Origin: Acidimicrobiales bacterium
Lineage (GTDB): Bacteria; Actinomycetota; Acidimicrobiia; Acidimicrobiales; MedAcidi-G1
Assembly: GCA_029577135.1 (NCBI GenBank)
Contig: JARQPW010000020.1
Span: 1-44,298 of the forward strand
Direction: 5' to 3'
Length of the DNA stretch: 44,298 nucleotides
In this document: positions 25,542 through 33,488 of the stretch, piece after piece
How the letters are laid out: every line of letters begins with the position of its first letter
Numbering within the stretch: the stretch's first letter is position 1
Notes under the pieces: generated by a model
The model's database searches: none
The model's input: only the letters and a program-made list of their open reading frames with translations
What the model was told of the DNA's origin: nothing
Position numbers and translations under genes: made by a program

Positions 25542-27533
25542 ATGAGCGACGACGACCACCTCGTGGTCTTCACGCCGTCGGGGCGCCGCGGGAACGTCTC
25601 CTCCGGCACCACGGTGCTCGACGCTGCCCGACGGTTGGGCGTCGACATCGACTCGGTCTGCGGTGGCCGCGGCATCTGCGGACGCTGCCAGGTCGAGCCC
25701 ATGTTCGGCGAGTTCGCCAAGCACGGCATCACGGCCGACGCCTCCCACCTCTCCCCGCCGGGCACCGTCGAAGTCGACTACCGGGGTCGGCGACCGCTGA
25801 CCGAGGAGAGGCGACTGAGTTGCGCCGCCACGATCTGCGGGGACCTCGTCGTCGACGTGCCCGCAGAGAGCCAGGTCCACCGACAGGTGATCCGCAAGGA
25901 CATCGACCTGGGCGACATCGAGCTCGACCCGGTGCTCGTGTTGCGCCTGGTCGAGTTCGGCGAGGGCGACGACCTGCTGGCGGCCCTGGGCAGCCAGTGG
26001 GGCCTCACGGGACTCGAGTTGTCCCCCGGCCTCGACATCGTGGCCGACGGGTCGGGCCTTGCAACCGTGGCCATACGGGACGACAGCCAGGTCGTGGCCG
26101 TCTGGCCGGGGCTCCGCGACCGGGCGCTCGGCGTTGCCGTCGACGTCGGTTCCACCACCCTGGCCGGCCACCTGTTCGACCTGGCAACCGGCACGGCACT
26201 CGCCACCGCCGGGACCATGAACCCCCAGATCCGGTTCGGCGAGGACCTCATGAGCCGGGTCTCCTACGTGATGATGAACCCCGGAGGGGAGGTCGAGCTG
26301 ACCCGGGCAGTCCGCACGTCGCTCGACGAACTCATCGGCCGGCTCTGTGAGGAGGGTGGCGCCAAACGCGACGAGGTCCTCGAGCTGGTCCTCGTCGGCA
26401 ATCCGATCATGCACCACCTCCTGCTCGGCCTCGACCCGACCCCGCTCGGAGTCGCCCCGTTCACCCTCGAGATCTCCGAGGCGGTCGACCGGACGGCCAC
26501 CGAGCTCGACCTCGAGGCCCACCCGGCTGCCCGTGCCCACGTGCTGCCCTGTATCGCGGGGCACGTCGGAGCCGACACCGCCGCCGTGGTCCTCGCCACC
26601 CGACCCCACGAAGCCGACGGTGTCCGACTCGTGGTCGACATCGGAACGAACGCCGAGATCGTGCTCTCGGGAGACGGCCGCACCCTGGCCGCCTCCAGTC
26701 CCACCGGCCCGGCCTTCGAGGGAGCCCAGATCAGCGCAGGCCAACGTGCGACGCCGGGCGCCATCGAGCGCGTCCGAATCGATCCGGAGACCGGCGAGCC
26801 CCGCATCCGGGTGCTCGGGGTCGAGCCGTGGTCCGACGAGCCCGGCTTCGACGAGGCAGTGGCCCAGACCGGCGTCACCGGGATCTGCGGCTCGGGGATC
26901 ATCGAGGTCGTCGCCGAGATGTACCTCGCCGGCCTCATGACCGCCGACGGCGTCATCGGCGGAGCGGACACCCGGTCCTCGCCGCGCATCGAACCCGACG
27001 GCCGCACGTTCGCCTACCTGCTCCACGGCCCCGACGACGGGCCCCGGATCCTCATCACCCAGAACGACGTCCGGGCGATCCAGCTCGCCAAGGCGGCCCT
27101 CTACGCCGGCATCCGGCTCCTGATGGACCACCTCGGCGTCGACCGGCTCGACGGCATCGCCCTCGCCGGCGCATTCGGCAGCAACATCGACACCGTCCGG
27201 GCGACGGTCCTCGGCCTGATCCCCGACTGCGCCCCCTCCGAGGTGGTTGCCGTAGGCAACGCTGCAGGTGCCGGTGCCGCCATCGCACTGCTCTCGGGTA
27301 CCGCCCGACGAGAGATCCAGCGGGTGGTCGGCGACATCGAGAAGATCGAGACCGCACTGGAGCCCGCCTTCCAGGAGCACTTCGTCGACGCAATGGCCGT
27401 CCCCCACCGCACCGCCGACTACCCGGGACTCTCCACGGTCCTGGACCTTCCCGAGCGCCCGTCGACCAGCAGCGCCACCGACAATCGAGGGCGCCGACGA
27501 CGCCGCCCCACACGAGAGGAAGCCAACCAATGA
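25542..27533 (+). CDS. RACo-type reductive activator of corrinoid protein ([2Fe-2S] plus ASKHA domain)
   Basis: The 663-residue protein should reactivate Co(II) corrinoid to Co(I) using ATP. Residues 1-100 are a plant-type [2Fe-2S] domain with cysteines 40, 46, 49 and 94 (CGGRGICGRC, then RLSC). The rest is the ASKHA ATPase part: GVAVDVGSTTLAGHLFDL, MNPQIRFGEDLMSRV, LVLVGNPIMHHLLLG, VVDIGTNAEIVLSGDG, ICGSGIIEVVAEM and ALAGAFGSNID. The tail ends in an arginine-rich stretch, NRGRRRRRPTREEANQ. It overlaps the following MttB-family gene by four bases, so production is coupled. Its electron source is not obvious in the window. Confidence 0.9.
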   Translation: MSDDDHLVVFTPSGRRGNVSSGTTVLDAARRLGVDIDSVCGGRGICGRCQVEPMFGEFAKHGITADASHLSPPGTVEVDYRGRRPLTEERRLSCAATICGDLVVDVPAESQVHRQVIRKDIDLGDIELDPVLVLRLVEFGEGDDLLAALGSQWGLTGLELSPGLDIVADGSGLATVAIRDDSQVVAVWPGLRDRALGVAVDVGSTTLAGHLFDLATGTALATAGTMNPQIRFGEDLMSRVSYVMMNPGGEVELTRAVRTSLDELIGRLCEEGGAKRDEVLELVLVGNPIMHHLLLGLDPTPLGVAPFTLEISEAVDRTATELDLEAHPAARAHVLPCIAGHVGADTAAVVLATRPHEADGVRLVVDIGTNAEIVLSGDGRTLAASSPTGPAFEGAQISAGQRATPGAIERVRIDPETGEPRIRVLGVEPWSDEPGFDEAVAQTGVTGICGSGIIEVVAEMYLAGLMTADGVIGGADTRSSPRIEPDGRTFAYLLHGPDDGPRILITQNDVRAIQLAKAALYAGIRLLMDHLGVDRLDGIALAGAFGSNIDTVRATVLGLIPDCAPSEVVAVGNAAGAGAAIALLSGTARREIQRVVGDIEKIETALEPAFQEHFVDAMAVPHRTADYPGLSTVLDLPERPSTSSATDNRGRRRRRPTREEANQ

Positions 27534-29071
27534 GCGATGCACCCCGTCGCCGATCCGGAGGCCGGGCAGCCCGTCAGGCCGCCCGGGCGGAGACTGCTGC
27601 AGCCGACGTCCACCCCTTCCTGATCCGGACCATGTCGCCGTTCGAGGTCGTGTCCGAGGAGGGCCTGTCCCTCATCGAGGAGAACGCCGAAACGATCCTC
27701 GAGGAAATCGGCATCGACTTTCGCGACTACCCGAGTGCGCTCCAGCTCATGAGTTCGGCCGGCGCCGAGGTCGACGGCGAACGGGTGCGGTTCCCCCGGG
27801 GCATGTGTCGGGAGATCATCACCACCAGCGCTCCCGCCGTCTACACGCACCACGGACGCAACCCGGAACGCAGCGTGCAGGTCGGCGGCAATGCCACCGT
27901 GTTCGTGCCCGCCTACGGCTCGCCCTTCGTCCACGACCTCGACGATGGCCGCCGCTACGCCACGATCGACGACTTCCACAACTTCGTGAAGCTGGCATAC
28001 CAGAGTCCGCACATGCACCTGTCGGGGGGCACGGTGTGCGAGCCGGTCGACATCCCGGTCTCCAAGCGGCACCTCGACATGGTGTACGCCCACCTCCGTT
28101 TCAGCGACAAGCCGTTCATGGGGTCGGTCACCGCGGCCGAGCGGGCCCAGGACTCGGTCGACCTGGCCAGGATCGCCTTCGGCGACGACTTCGTCGAGGG
28201 AAACACGGTGATGACGAGCCTGATCAACGCCTCGTCGCCCATGGCCTGGGACGCCACGATGCTCGGTGCCGCCGAGGTCTACGCGCGCAACATGCAGGCG
28301 ACGATGATCAGCCCGTTCATCCTCGCCGGCGCCATGGCACCCGTGACGGTCGCCGGTGTCGTCACCCAGACCCTCGCCGAGGCGTTGGCCGGCATGACGT
28401 TCGTCCAACTGGTCCGGCCCGGCGCCCCCGTCGTGTTCGGCTCGTTCGCCTCCTCCATGTCGATGCAGACCGGGGCCCCGACCTTCGGCACGCCGGAACC
28501 GGCGCTGGTGCTCTACACGGTGGCGGCACTGGCCCGTCGTCTCGGCGTCCCGTTCCGATCGGGCGGCAACCTCTGCGCCTCGAAGGTCCCCGACGCCCAG
28601 GCTGCCGCCGAGAGCATGGCCACCCTGATCCCGGCGCTGATGGGCGGCGTCAACTTCATGCTGCATTCCGCCGGTTGGCTGGAGGGCGGCCTGGCCATGG
28701 GCTACGAGAAGTTCGTCATCGATGCCGACCAGTGCGGCCTGATGGCCAGGTTCGTCGGCGGCGTCGACCTGTCGGAGAACGGTCAGGCCATGGACGCCAT
28801 CCGCGAGGTCGGCCCGGGTCAGCACTTCCTCGGTACCGCCCACACCTACTCCAACTTCGAGACCGCCTTCGCACGCTCGGAGGTCGCCAACAACGACAGC
28901 TTCGAACAGTGGGAGGAGGACGGCAGCCTCGACGCCGCCCAGCGGGCCAACGGGATCTGGAAACGGGTGCTGGCCGACTACGAGGCGCCAGCCATCGACG
29001 AGGCCGTCGACGAGGCCCTGCTCGACTTCATCGCCCGGAGAAAGGACGTCCTGCCCGACTCGTTCGTCTAG
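27530..29071 (+). CDS. mtgB: MttB-family non-pyrrolysine methyltransferase (candidate glycine betaine:corrinoid methyltransferase)
   Basis: The 513-residue protein is of the trimethylamine methyltransferase superfamily. It shows SLIEENAETILEEIGIDFRD, VYTHHGRNPERSVQVGG, SGGTVCEPVDIPVSKRH, and a barrel core with GAPVVFGSFASSMSMQTGAP and FLGTAHTYSNFETAF. There is no internal TAG, so it lacks pyrrolysine, as in MtgB and other betaine-specific members. It should demethylate a quaternary amine onto the corrinoid protein. Glycine betaine is the best guess because the upstream enzymes make it and a dimethylglycine dehydrogenase follows. The arginine-rich N-terminus (RRRSGGRAARQAARAE) resembles that of other MttB homologues. 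The start follows GAGAGGAAG. Confidence 0.87.
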   Translation: MSDAPRRRSGGRAARQAARAETAAADVHPFLIRTMSPFEVVSEEGLSLIEENAETILEEIGIDFRDYPSALQLMSSAGAEVDGERVRFPRGMCREIITTSAPAVYTHHGRNPERSVQVGGNATVFVPAYGSPFVHDLDDGRRYATIDDFHNFVKLAYQSPHMHLSGGTVCEPVDIPVSKRHLDMVYAHLRFSDKPFMGSVTAAERAQDSVDLARIAFGDDFVEGNTVMTSLINASSPMAWDATMLGAAEVYARNMQATMISPFILAGAMAPVTVAGVVTQTLAEALAGMTFVQLVRPGAPVVFGSFASSMSMQTGAPTFGTPEPALVLYTVAALARRLGVPFRSGGNLCASKVPDAQAAAESMATLIPALMGGVNFMLHSAGWLEGGLAMGYEKFVIDADQCGLMARFVGGVDLSENGQAMDAIREVGPGQHFLGTAHTYSNFETAFARSEVANNDSFEQWEEDGSLDAAQRANGIWKRVLADYEAPAIDEAVDEALLDFIARRKDVLPDSFV

Positions 29072-29242
29072 GCCTCCCGTCCACCAGTATCTGCCTTCTC
29101 AAGGACGGTTCTTTCCTGCAGGTGGACAGTTTGCCGTCCCTTCACTACGCTCACCCCGGCCCAAACCGCCCTCCCGTCCTGCGGCTCGCCGCCGGGCCCC
29201 CTTCGTTGTCCATCAAGCCAACCCGACCTGAGAGACCCAACG
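29072..29242 (+). other. Intergenic gap before fhs
   Basis: The 171 bases hold no gene. A seven-base inverted repeat, GTCCACC at 29079-29085 with GGTGGAC at 29121-29127, brackets 35 bases and might mark the end of the upstream transcript or a regulatory site. The loop is long and no T tract follows, so I do not call a terminator. Confidence 0.3.
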
Positions 29243-30940
29243 ATGTCCTTCCCCTCTGACCTCGAGATCGCCCGCCAAGCCACGATCCGTCCGCTGGACG
29301 AGATCGCCGACACCGCCGGCATCCCAGGCGAATACCTCGAGCCCTATGGCGACGGCGCCGCCAAGATCAAGCTCGATGCCATCGAGGCGATGAGCGACCG
29401 CCCGAGGGCGCGCTACGTCGTCATCTCGGCGATCACCCCCACACCGCTCGGCGAGGGCAAGACCACCACCACGGTCGGCCTCGGCCAGGGCTTCAGCCAC
29501 ATCGGCAAGAAGGCCACCATCGCCATCCGCCAGCCCTCCATGGGCCCGACCTTCGGGATCAAGGGCGGCGCCGCCGGTGGCGGCTACAGCCAGGTCGTAC
29601 CGATGGAACTGTTCAACCTCCACCTGACCGGCGACATGCATGCCGTCACCGCTGCCCACAACATGTGCTCGGCGATGCTCGACGCCCACCTCTTCCACGG
29701 CAACGAACTCGAACTCGACCTCCACAACATCACCTGGCGGCGGGTACTCGACATCAACGACCGGGCCCTGCGCAACATCGTGGTCGGCATGGGCGGTCGC
29801 CTCGACGGCATCCCCCGGGAGACCGGCTTCGACATCACCGCCGCCTCCGAGGTCATGGCGGCCCTCGCCCTCTGCACCAGCCTCCAGGACCTGCGCGCCC
29901 GCATGGGCCGCATCGTCGTCGGCTACAGCAAGGCCGGCACGCCGATCACCGCCGAGGAACTGCAGGTCGCCGGCTCGATGACCGTCATCCTGCGCGAGGC
30001 CATCAAGCCGAACCTCATGCAGACCCTCGAGGGCACGCCGGCGCTGGTCCACTGCGGTCCGTTCGGCAACATCGCCACCGGCAACTCGTCGATCGTGGCC
30101 GACCAGATCGGCATCCACACCGGCGACTTCCTCCTCACCGAGGCCGGCTTCGGCGCCGACATGGGCGCCGAACGCTTCTTCAACATCAAGTGCCGCGCCT
30201 CGGGCATCGCCCCCGACGCCGCGGTCCTGGTCGCCACCGTGCGCGGCCTCAAGGCCCACTCCGGCAACCACAAGATCGTCGCCGGCAAGCCGCTGCCCGA
30301 GGCACTCCTCGTCGAGAACCCCGACGAGGTCCACCAGGGCGGCGACAACCTGCGCAAGCAGCTCGAGAACATGCAGATCCACGGCGTCTCCCCCGTTGTC
30401 GCCATCAACGTGTTCCCTGGCGACCACGACGTCGACATCCAGGCCATCCACGAGATCGCCCAGGAGTACGGCGCCCGCGCCGCCACGACCACGCACTTCG
30501 CCGACGGTGGCTCCGGTGCCGCCGAGTTGGCGGAGGCGGTCGCCGAGGCGGCCGACGAGCCGTCCGACTTCCATGTGCTCTACCCGGACGAGATGTCGCT
30601 ACGCGACAAGATCCGCACCGTGGCCGAGAAGGTGTACGGCGCCGACGGCGTCGAATTCTCGCCTGCCGCCAACAAGCAGATCGACACCTACGAGGCCAAC
30701 GGCTTCGGCAACCTGCCCGTCTGCATCGCCAAGACGCACCTCTCACTCTCGTCGGACCCGGCCCTCAAGGGAGCGCCGACCGGCTGGACCCTTCCCGTGC
30801 GCGAGGTGCGGGCCTCGGTCGGCGCCGGGTTCGTGTATCCGATCTGCGGCGACATGCGCACGATGCCCGGGCTCGGCAAGACGCCCGGCGCCGCAGGGAT
30901 CGACATCGACGAGCACGGTGAGATCGTCGGCCTCAGTTGA
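29243..30940 (+). CDS. fhs: Formate-tetrahydrofolate ligase
   Basis: The 565-residue protein has the full family length. Its ATP-binding loop is TPTPLGEGKTTTT (from residue 65), followed by QPSMGPTFGIKGGAAGGGYSQV cut across two strands, LTGDMHAVTAAHN, GFDITAASEVMA and LTEAGFGADMGAE. It interconverts formate, ATP and THF with formyl-THF. In a methyl-oxidising pathway it would run backwards, releasing formate and making ATP, and formate would go to the selenoprotein formate dehydrogenase. Direction is inferred from context. It lies between the MttB-family and MetF-like genes on the same strand. Confidence 0.95.
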   Translation: MSFPSDLEIARQATIRPLDEIADTAGIPGEYLEPYGDGAAKIKLDAIEAMSDRPRARYVVISAITPTPLGEGKTTTTVGLGQGFSHIGKKATIAIRQPSMGPTFGIKGGAAGGGYSQVVPMELFNLHLTGDMHAVTAAHNMCSAMLDAHLFHGNELELDLHNITWRRVLDINDRALRNIVVGMGGRLDGIPRETGFDITAASEVMAALALCTSLQDLRARMGRIVVGYSKAGTPITAEELQVAGSMTVILREAIKPNLMQTLEGTPALVHCGPFGNIATGNSSIVADQIGIHTGDFLLTEAGFGADMGAERFFNIKCRASGIAPDAAVLVATVRGLKAHSGNHKIVAGKPLPEALLVENPDEVHQGGDNLRKQLENMQIHGVSPVVAINVFPGDHDVDIQAIHEIAQEYGARAATTTHFADGGSGAAELAEAVAEAADEPSDFHVLYPDEMSLRDKIRTVAEKVYGADGVEFSPAANKQIDTYEANGFGNLPVCIAKTHLSLSSDPALKGAPTGWTLPVREVRASVGAGFVYPICGDMRTMPGLGKTPGAAGIDIDEHGEIVGLS

Positions 30941-31048
30941 GCCGGACAGCCGCGTCGGCCCGTTCTACCGGCCGGACGAATCGTCCTGTACATCGGCCCG
31001 GCGACGTTCCGCCGCCCGGCCACGGCGCCACGAGGAGGTCGCGTCACG

Positions 31049-31957
31049 ATGAGTGAAGTTTCGGATTCCACTCCTTTCCGCAAGGGCCCCATCCGCTCAC
31101 AGGCGGAGAAGGCCACCCATCGGCGGCTGCTCGAGGGAATGACCTACGAGCTGATCCCGCTCAAGAACGTCCACGACCAGGCGATGTTCCTACCGGAGAA
31201 TTCGACGATCTCGGTGACCTGTTCACCCGCCAAGACGGTCGATGACACGCTCGACCTGTGTGGCACATTCGCCGACGACGGCCACACCACGATCCCGCAC
31301 TTCGCCGCCCGCATGGTCGAGGACGAGGCGCACGTCGACCGCATCGTGCAGCGGGTCAACGAGCAGGGCATCAGAAAGGTGTTCGTGATCGGCGGTGACG
31401 CCGAACCGCGTGGCCCCTTCAGCGACGCTGCCGGATTCCTGCGGTCGTTCCTCGATCGTCGGCCCGACATCGACGTTGTCGGCATCGGTTCATATCCCGA
31501 CGGCCATTCCACAATCCCCGAGCAGGTCCTCGTCGATGCCCAGATCGAGAAGCAGGAGATGATCGCCGAGGCCGGCCTCGAGGGCTACATGGCCACGCAG
31601 ATGTGCTTCGACGCCGGAACAATCCGCAACTGGCTGATTCGTCGCCGGGCCGCCGGCGTGACGCTTCCCTGCCACCTCGGCGTGCCCGGAGCGGTCGACC
31701 GGACCAAGCTGCTGACCATCTCGATCCGGCTCGGCATCGGCCACTCCGCCCGCTACATGAAGAAGAACCGGACCTCGGTGATCCGCCTGCTCTCCCCCGG
31801 CGGGTACAACCCCAACAAGTTGGTAGCCCCGCTGTCGGCCGTCGCCGACGAACTGGAAATCGTGGGCATCCACTGCTTCACCTTCAACGCCGTCGACACC
31901 ACCGAGGACTGGCGCCAGAAGAGCCTCAGAAAGCTCGCCCCAAACGGCACGAACTGA
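31049..31957 (+). CDS. metF: MetF-like 5,10-methylenetetrahydrofolate reductase
   Basis: The 302-residue TIM-barrel flavoprotein shows YELIPLKNVHDQAMFLPE, SVTCSPAKTVDDT, TIPHFAARMVEDEAHV, KVFVIGGDAEPRGPFSDA, VGIGSYPDGHSTIPEQVL, MATQMCFDAG and LPCHLGVPGAVDRTKLL, the order found in MetF. It should oxidise methyl-THF, produced from betaine methyl groups, to methylene-THF. Biosynthetic use for methionine is possible. The ATG at 31049 has an excellent AGGAGGT nine bases upstream, in a 108-base gap after fhs. It is the last gene of the operon. Confidence 0.9.
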   Translation: MSEVSDSTPFRKGPIRSQAEKATHRRLLEGMTYELIPLKNVHDQAMFLPENSTISVTCSPAKTVDDTLDLCGTFADDGHTTIPHFAARMVEDEAHVDRIVQRVNEQGIRKVFVIGGDAEPRGPFSDAAGFLRSFLDRRPDIDVVGIGSYPDGHSTIPEQVLVDAQIEKQEMIAEAGLEGYMATQMCFDAGTIRNWLIRRRAAGVTLPCHLGVPGAVDRTKLLTISIRLGIGHSARYMKKNRTSVIRLLSPGGYNPNKLVAPLSAVADELEIVGIHCFTFNAVDTTEDWRQKSLRKLAPNGTN

Positions 31958-32402
31958 GCGCTGCGAACCTTTTCCTTCGATCCAACCCGTTCATTCCCAC
32001 CGTCAGCAACTGGCGTCCCAACGTCTGCGTCGCCGGGCCGGGTTTCGGCTCGCAAGCAGCGCCGAACTCCCGACCCGACACCGCTCGCTCGTCAACGAAT
32101 GCTCACCGCCGCTGCGAACTGGCGTCACCACCCCTATTGGGTACTCCTCGTGGACCGGCACCTGCCAGGCGTGGCAATCTCCTCCATCGGTGTCCACCAC
32201 GACGACGTCACCAACGGTCGTGGCCACCCCTCCTCGCAGGGAAATGGGGGTTGCCTGTCAGCGAGGTCGGCAAGGCCGTCGATCCGGGCTTCTCCGGGCA
32301 CCCGCCGGCAGGTTGGGGGCAGGACGTGGCAGAATGGACGCCGAAGCAGGCTCAGCGGAGCGATCAGCGGGAGGCGCCTGCATCCAGGGAGGAGCCACAA
32401 AC
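31958..32402. other. Gene-poor stretch after metF
   Basis: These 445 bases contain open frames on both strands, but none shows a recognisable protein family or a convincing start. Base composition is less skewed by codon position than in flanking genes. A GGGAGGAG ribosome site near the right edge belongs to the small ORF at 32403. Confidence 0.45.
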
Positions 32403-32603
32403 ATGCTCAAAGAGGCAGCCAGGAAGGCCTGGGCGTTCATCAGGCTGGTGCGAAACACCAGACCTGTCCAGGACAAGGCATGGAGGACGTCGGCGGAGCG
32501 CTCTGCGTACAAGGCCGCAGGCATGTACCCGGGCCACTGGAAGAAGCCCTCCCGGAAGGGCGACAAGCCGTGGGCTGCCTACAAGCCCAAGAAGGGTCCC
32601 TGA
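32403..32603 (+). CDS. Small basic protein of unknown function (66 aa)
   Basis: The ATG at 32403 is preceded by a strong GGGAGGAG eight bases upstream, and third codon positions are mostly G or C, which supports a real gene. The product is rich in lysine, arginine, tryptophan and proline, beginning MLKEAARKAWAFIRLVR and ending in a lysine/proline-rich tail. No signal peptide or membrane segment is present. I do not recognise a family. It stands just upstream of a block of foldable repeats, so an RNA- or DNA-binding role is conceivable, but this is only suggested by its charge. Confidence 0.5.
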   Translation: MLKEAARKAWAFIRLVRNTRPVQDKAWRTSAERSAYKAAGMYPGHWKKPSRKGDKPWAAYKPKKGP

Positions 32604-32660
32604 GCACCAGCCCGGACGGCCCCTCTGTGACCGGCAACCGGTCCTGAACCACACCACACA

Positions 32661-32684
32661 AGTGGCCAGTGACGGGCCGCTGAG
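32661..32684 (+). repeat. Vestigial copy of the tandem repeat core
   Basis: The string GGCCAGTGACGGGCCGCTGAGG (cut here at 32664-32685) differs from the core of the full repeats (GGCCAGTGTCGGGTGCC...) at only a few positions. It lies 174 bases before the same core in the first full copy. The flanking repeat segments are not recognisable. Confidence 0.4.
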
Positions 32685-32706
32685 GCACGGGGACTCAACG
32701 CATCGA

Positions 32707-32925
32707 GTCAGCAGAAGGTGCGGAAGCAGCACCCCCGCCAGCCAAACTCCCAGCCAGAGCGGGTCCGAGGAAACCTGGCTTGTGTAGACAAACCCTGGGT
32801 GACAAGAGCGCAGAGGCACCCCCTCGAGTCTGCGAGCGGCCAGTGTCGGGTGCCTGAGGAAGCGAGCGTTCGGTTTGCGAGCGAGCAGGCGCCCGGCGAT
32901 GGCCCACCCCCGTGGCGAAAGTAGG
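32707..32925 (+). repeat. Tandem structured repeat, copy 1
   Basis: This copy runs from GTCAGCAGAAGGTGCGG to AAAGTAGG and is close to 90% identical to copy 2 by eye, with one nine-base and one single-base indel. It can fold: GGCCA (32838-32842) pairs with TGGCC (32900-32904), and inside this CGGGTGCCTG (32847-32856) pairs in all ten positions (one G-T) with CAGGCGCCCG (32886-32895). A further stem, CGCAGA with TCTGCG, lies just upstream. The single-base indel between copies shifts any reading frame, which argues against a protein. Confidence 0.7.
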
Positions 32926-33040
32926 TGAAGACCAGCAACGACCGCTCAACCAGAAGTTGTGAAGGATCTCCCGAACTCAACGCCCCTCGAACTCAGCCGG
33001 GCGCTTCGCTATGCCGAGGCACAGAACCTCATGCCGTCGT

Positions 33041-33251
33041 GTCAGCAGAAGGTGCGGAACAAGAGCCCCTCCTCCCAGCCAGAGCGGGTCCGAGGAAACC
33101 TGTCTTGTGTAGACAAGCCCTTGGCGACAAGGGCACCGAGGCACCCCTCGAGTCTGGGAGCGGCCAGTGTCGGGTGCCTGAGGAAGCGAGCGTTCAGTTT
33201 GCGAGCGAGCAGGCGCCCGGCGATGGCCCACCCCCGTGCAGAAAGGAGGCC
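33041..33251 (+). repeat. Tandem structured repeat, copy 2
   Basis: This copy is the best-folding one. GCCCTTG (33117-33123) and CAAGGGC (33128-33134) form a perfect seven-pair stem closed by the GNRA tetraloop GCGA. CGAGG and CCTCG make a small stem, and the long two-part stem of copy 1 is repeated: GGCCA (33162-33166) with TGGCC (33224-33228), and CGGGTGCCTG (33171-33180) with CAGGCGCCCG (33210-33219). It ends CCGTGCAGAAAGGAGGCC, identical to the end of copy 3, including an AGGAGG that has no gene behind it here. Confidence 0.7.
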
Positions 33252-33310
33252 AGACCAGAAACGGTTACACCACCACCGGGCGAGCAGATTCAGCGTGGGA
33301 AAAGATCTCG

Positions 33311-33486
33311 GGGCCAGTGCCGGAATGTGTCGGGTGCCTGAGGAAGCGAGCGTGCTGTCTTCCAACGGACGATGCGGGAATGTCGCCGGGGTGGGGGCCC
33401 CGGCGACGCTGCGATGAGCCCCTCGGGGAGAAGAGCCGAGAACCACGCCGCCCGGCGATGGCCCACCACCGTGCAGAAAGGAGGCC
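33311..33486 (+). repeat. Diverged structured repeat, copy 3, ending in the ribosome site of the next gene
   Basis: This copy keeps the core TGTCGGGTGCCTGAGGAAGC and the closing CCCGGCGATGGCCCACC, but about 90 unrelated bases are inserted in the apical part. The insert contains a perfect ten-pair hairpin, GTCGCCGGGG (33382-33391) with CCCCGGCGAC (33397-33406 region), and another stem, CTCGG with CCGAG. Its last 18 bases, shared with copy 2, contain the AGGAGG (33479-33484) that serves the ATG at 33489. Confidence 0.6.
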
Positions 33487-33488
33487 GC

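Noticed and set aside
27530-29071. Pyrrolysine-containing trimethylamine methyltransferase
   Set aside because: The reading frame is full length without an internal TAG, so the protein belongs to the non-pyrrolysine branch.
29079-29127. Rho-independent terminator after the MttB-family gene
   Set aside because: The seven-base arms enclose 35 bases and no T-rich run follows.
32003-32227. A 74-residue minus-strand ORF with a GTG start (MATTVGDVVVVDTDGG...)
   Set aside because: The first part looks protein-like, but there is no properly spaced ribosome site and the C-terminal half degenerates into arginine-rich sequence; not enough support.
32718-33341. The tandem repeats as protein-coding (ORFs of 68 and 138 residues)
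   Set aside because: A single-base indel between copies and a nine-base indel shift or alter the frames, and the shared features are base-paired stems, not protein motifs.
32707-33486. CRISPR array or integron attC array
   Set aside because: The units are far longer than CRISPR repeats with irregular spacing, no cas genes or integrase are near, and attC core sites are not seen.
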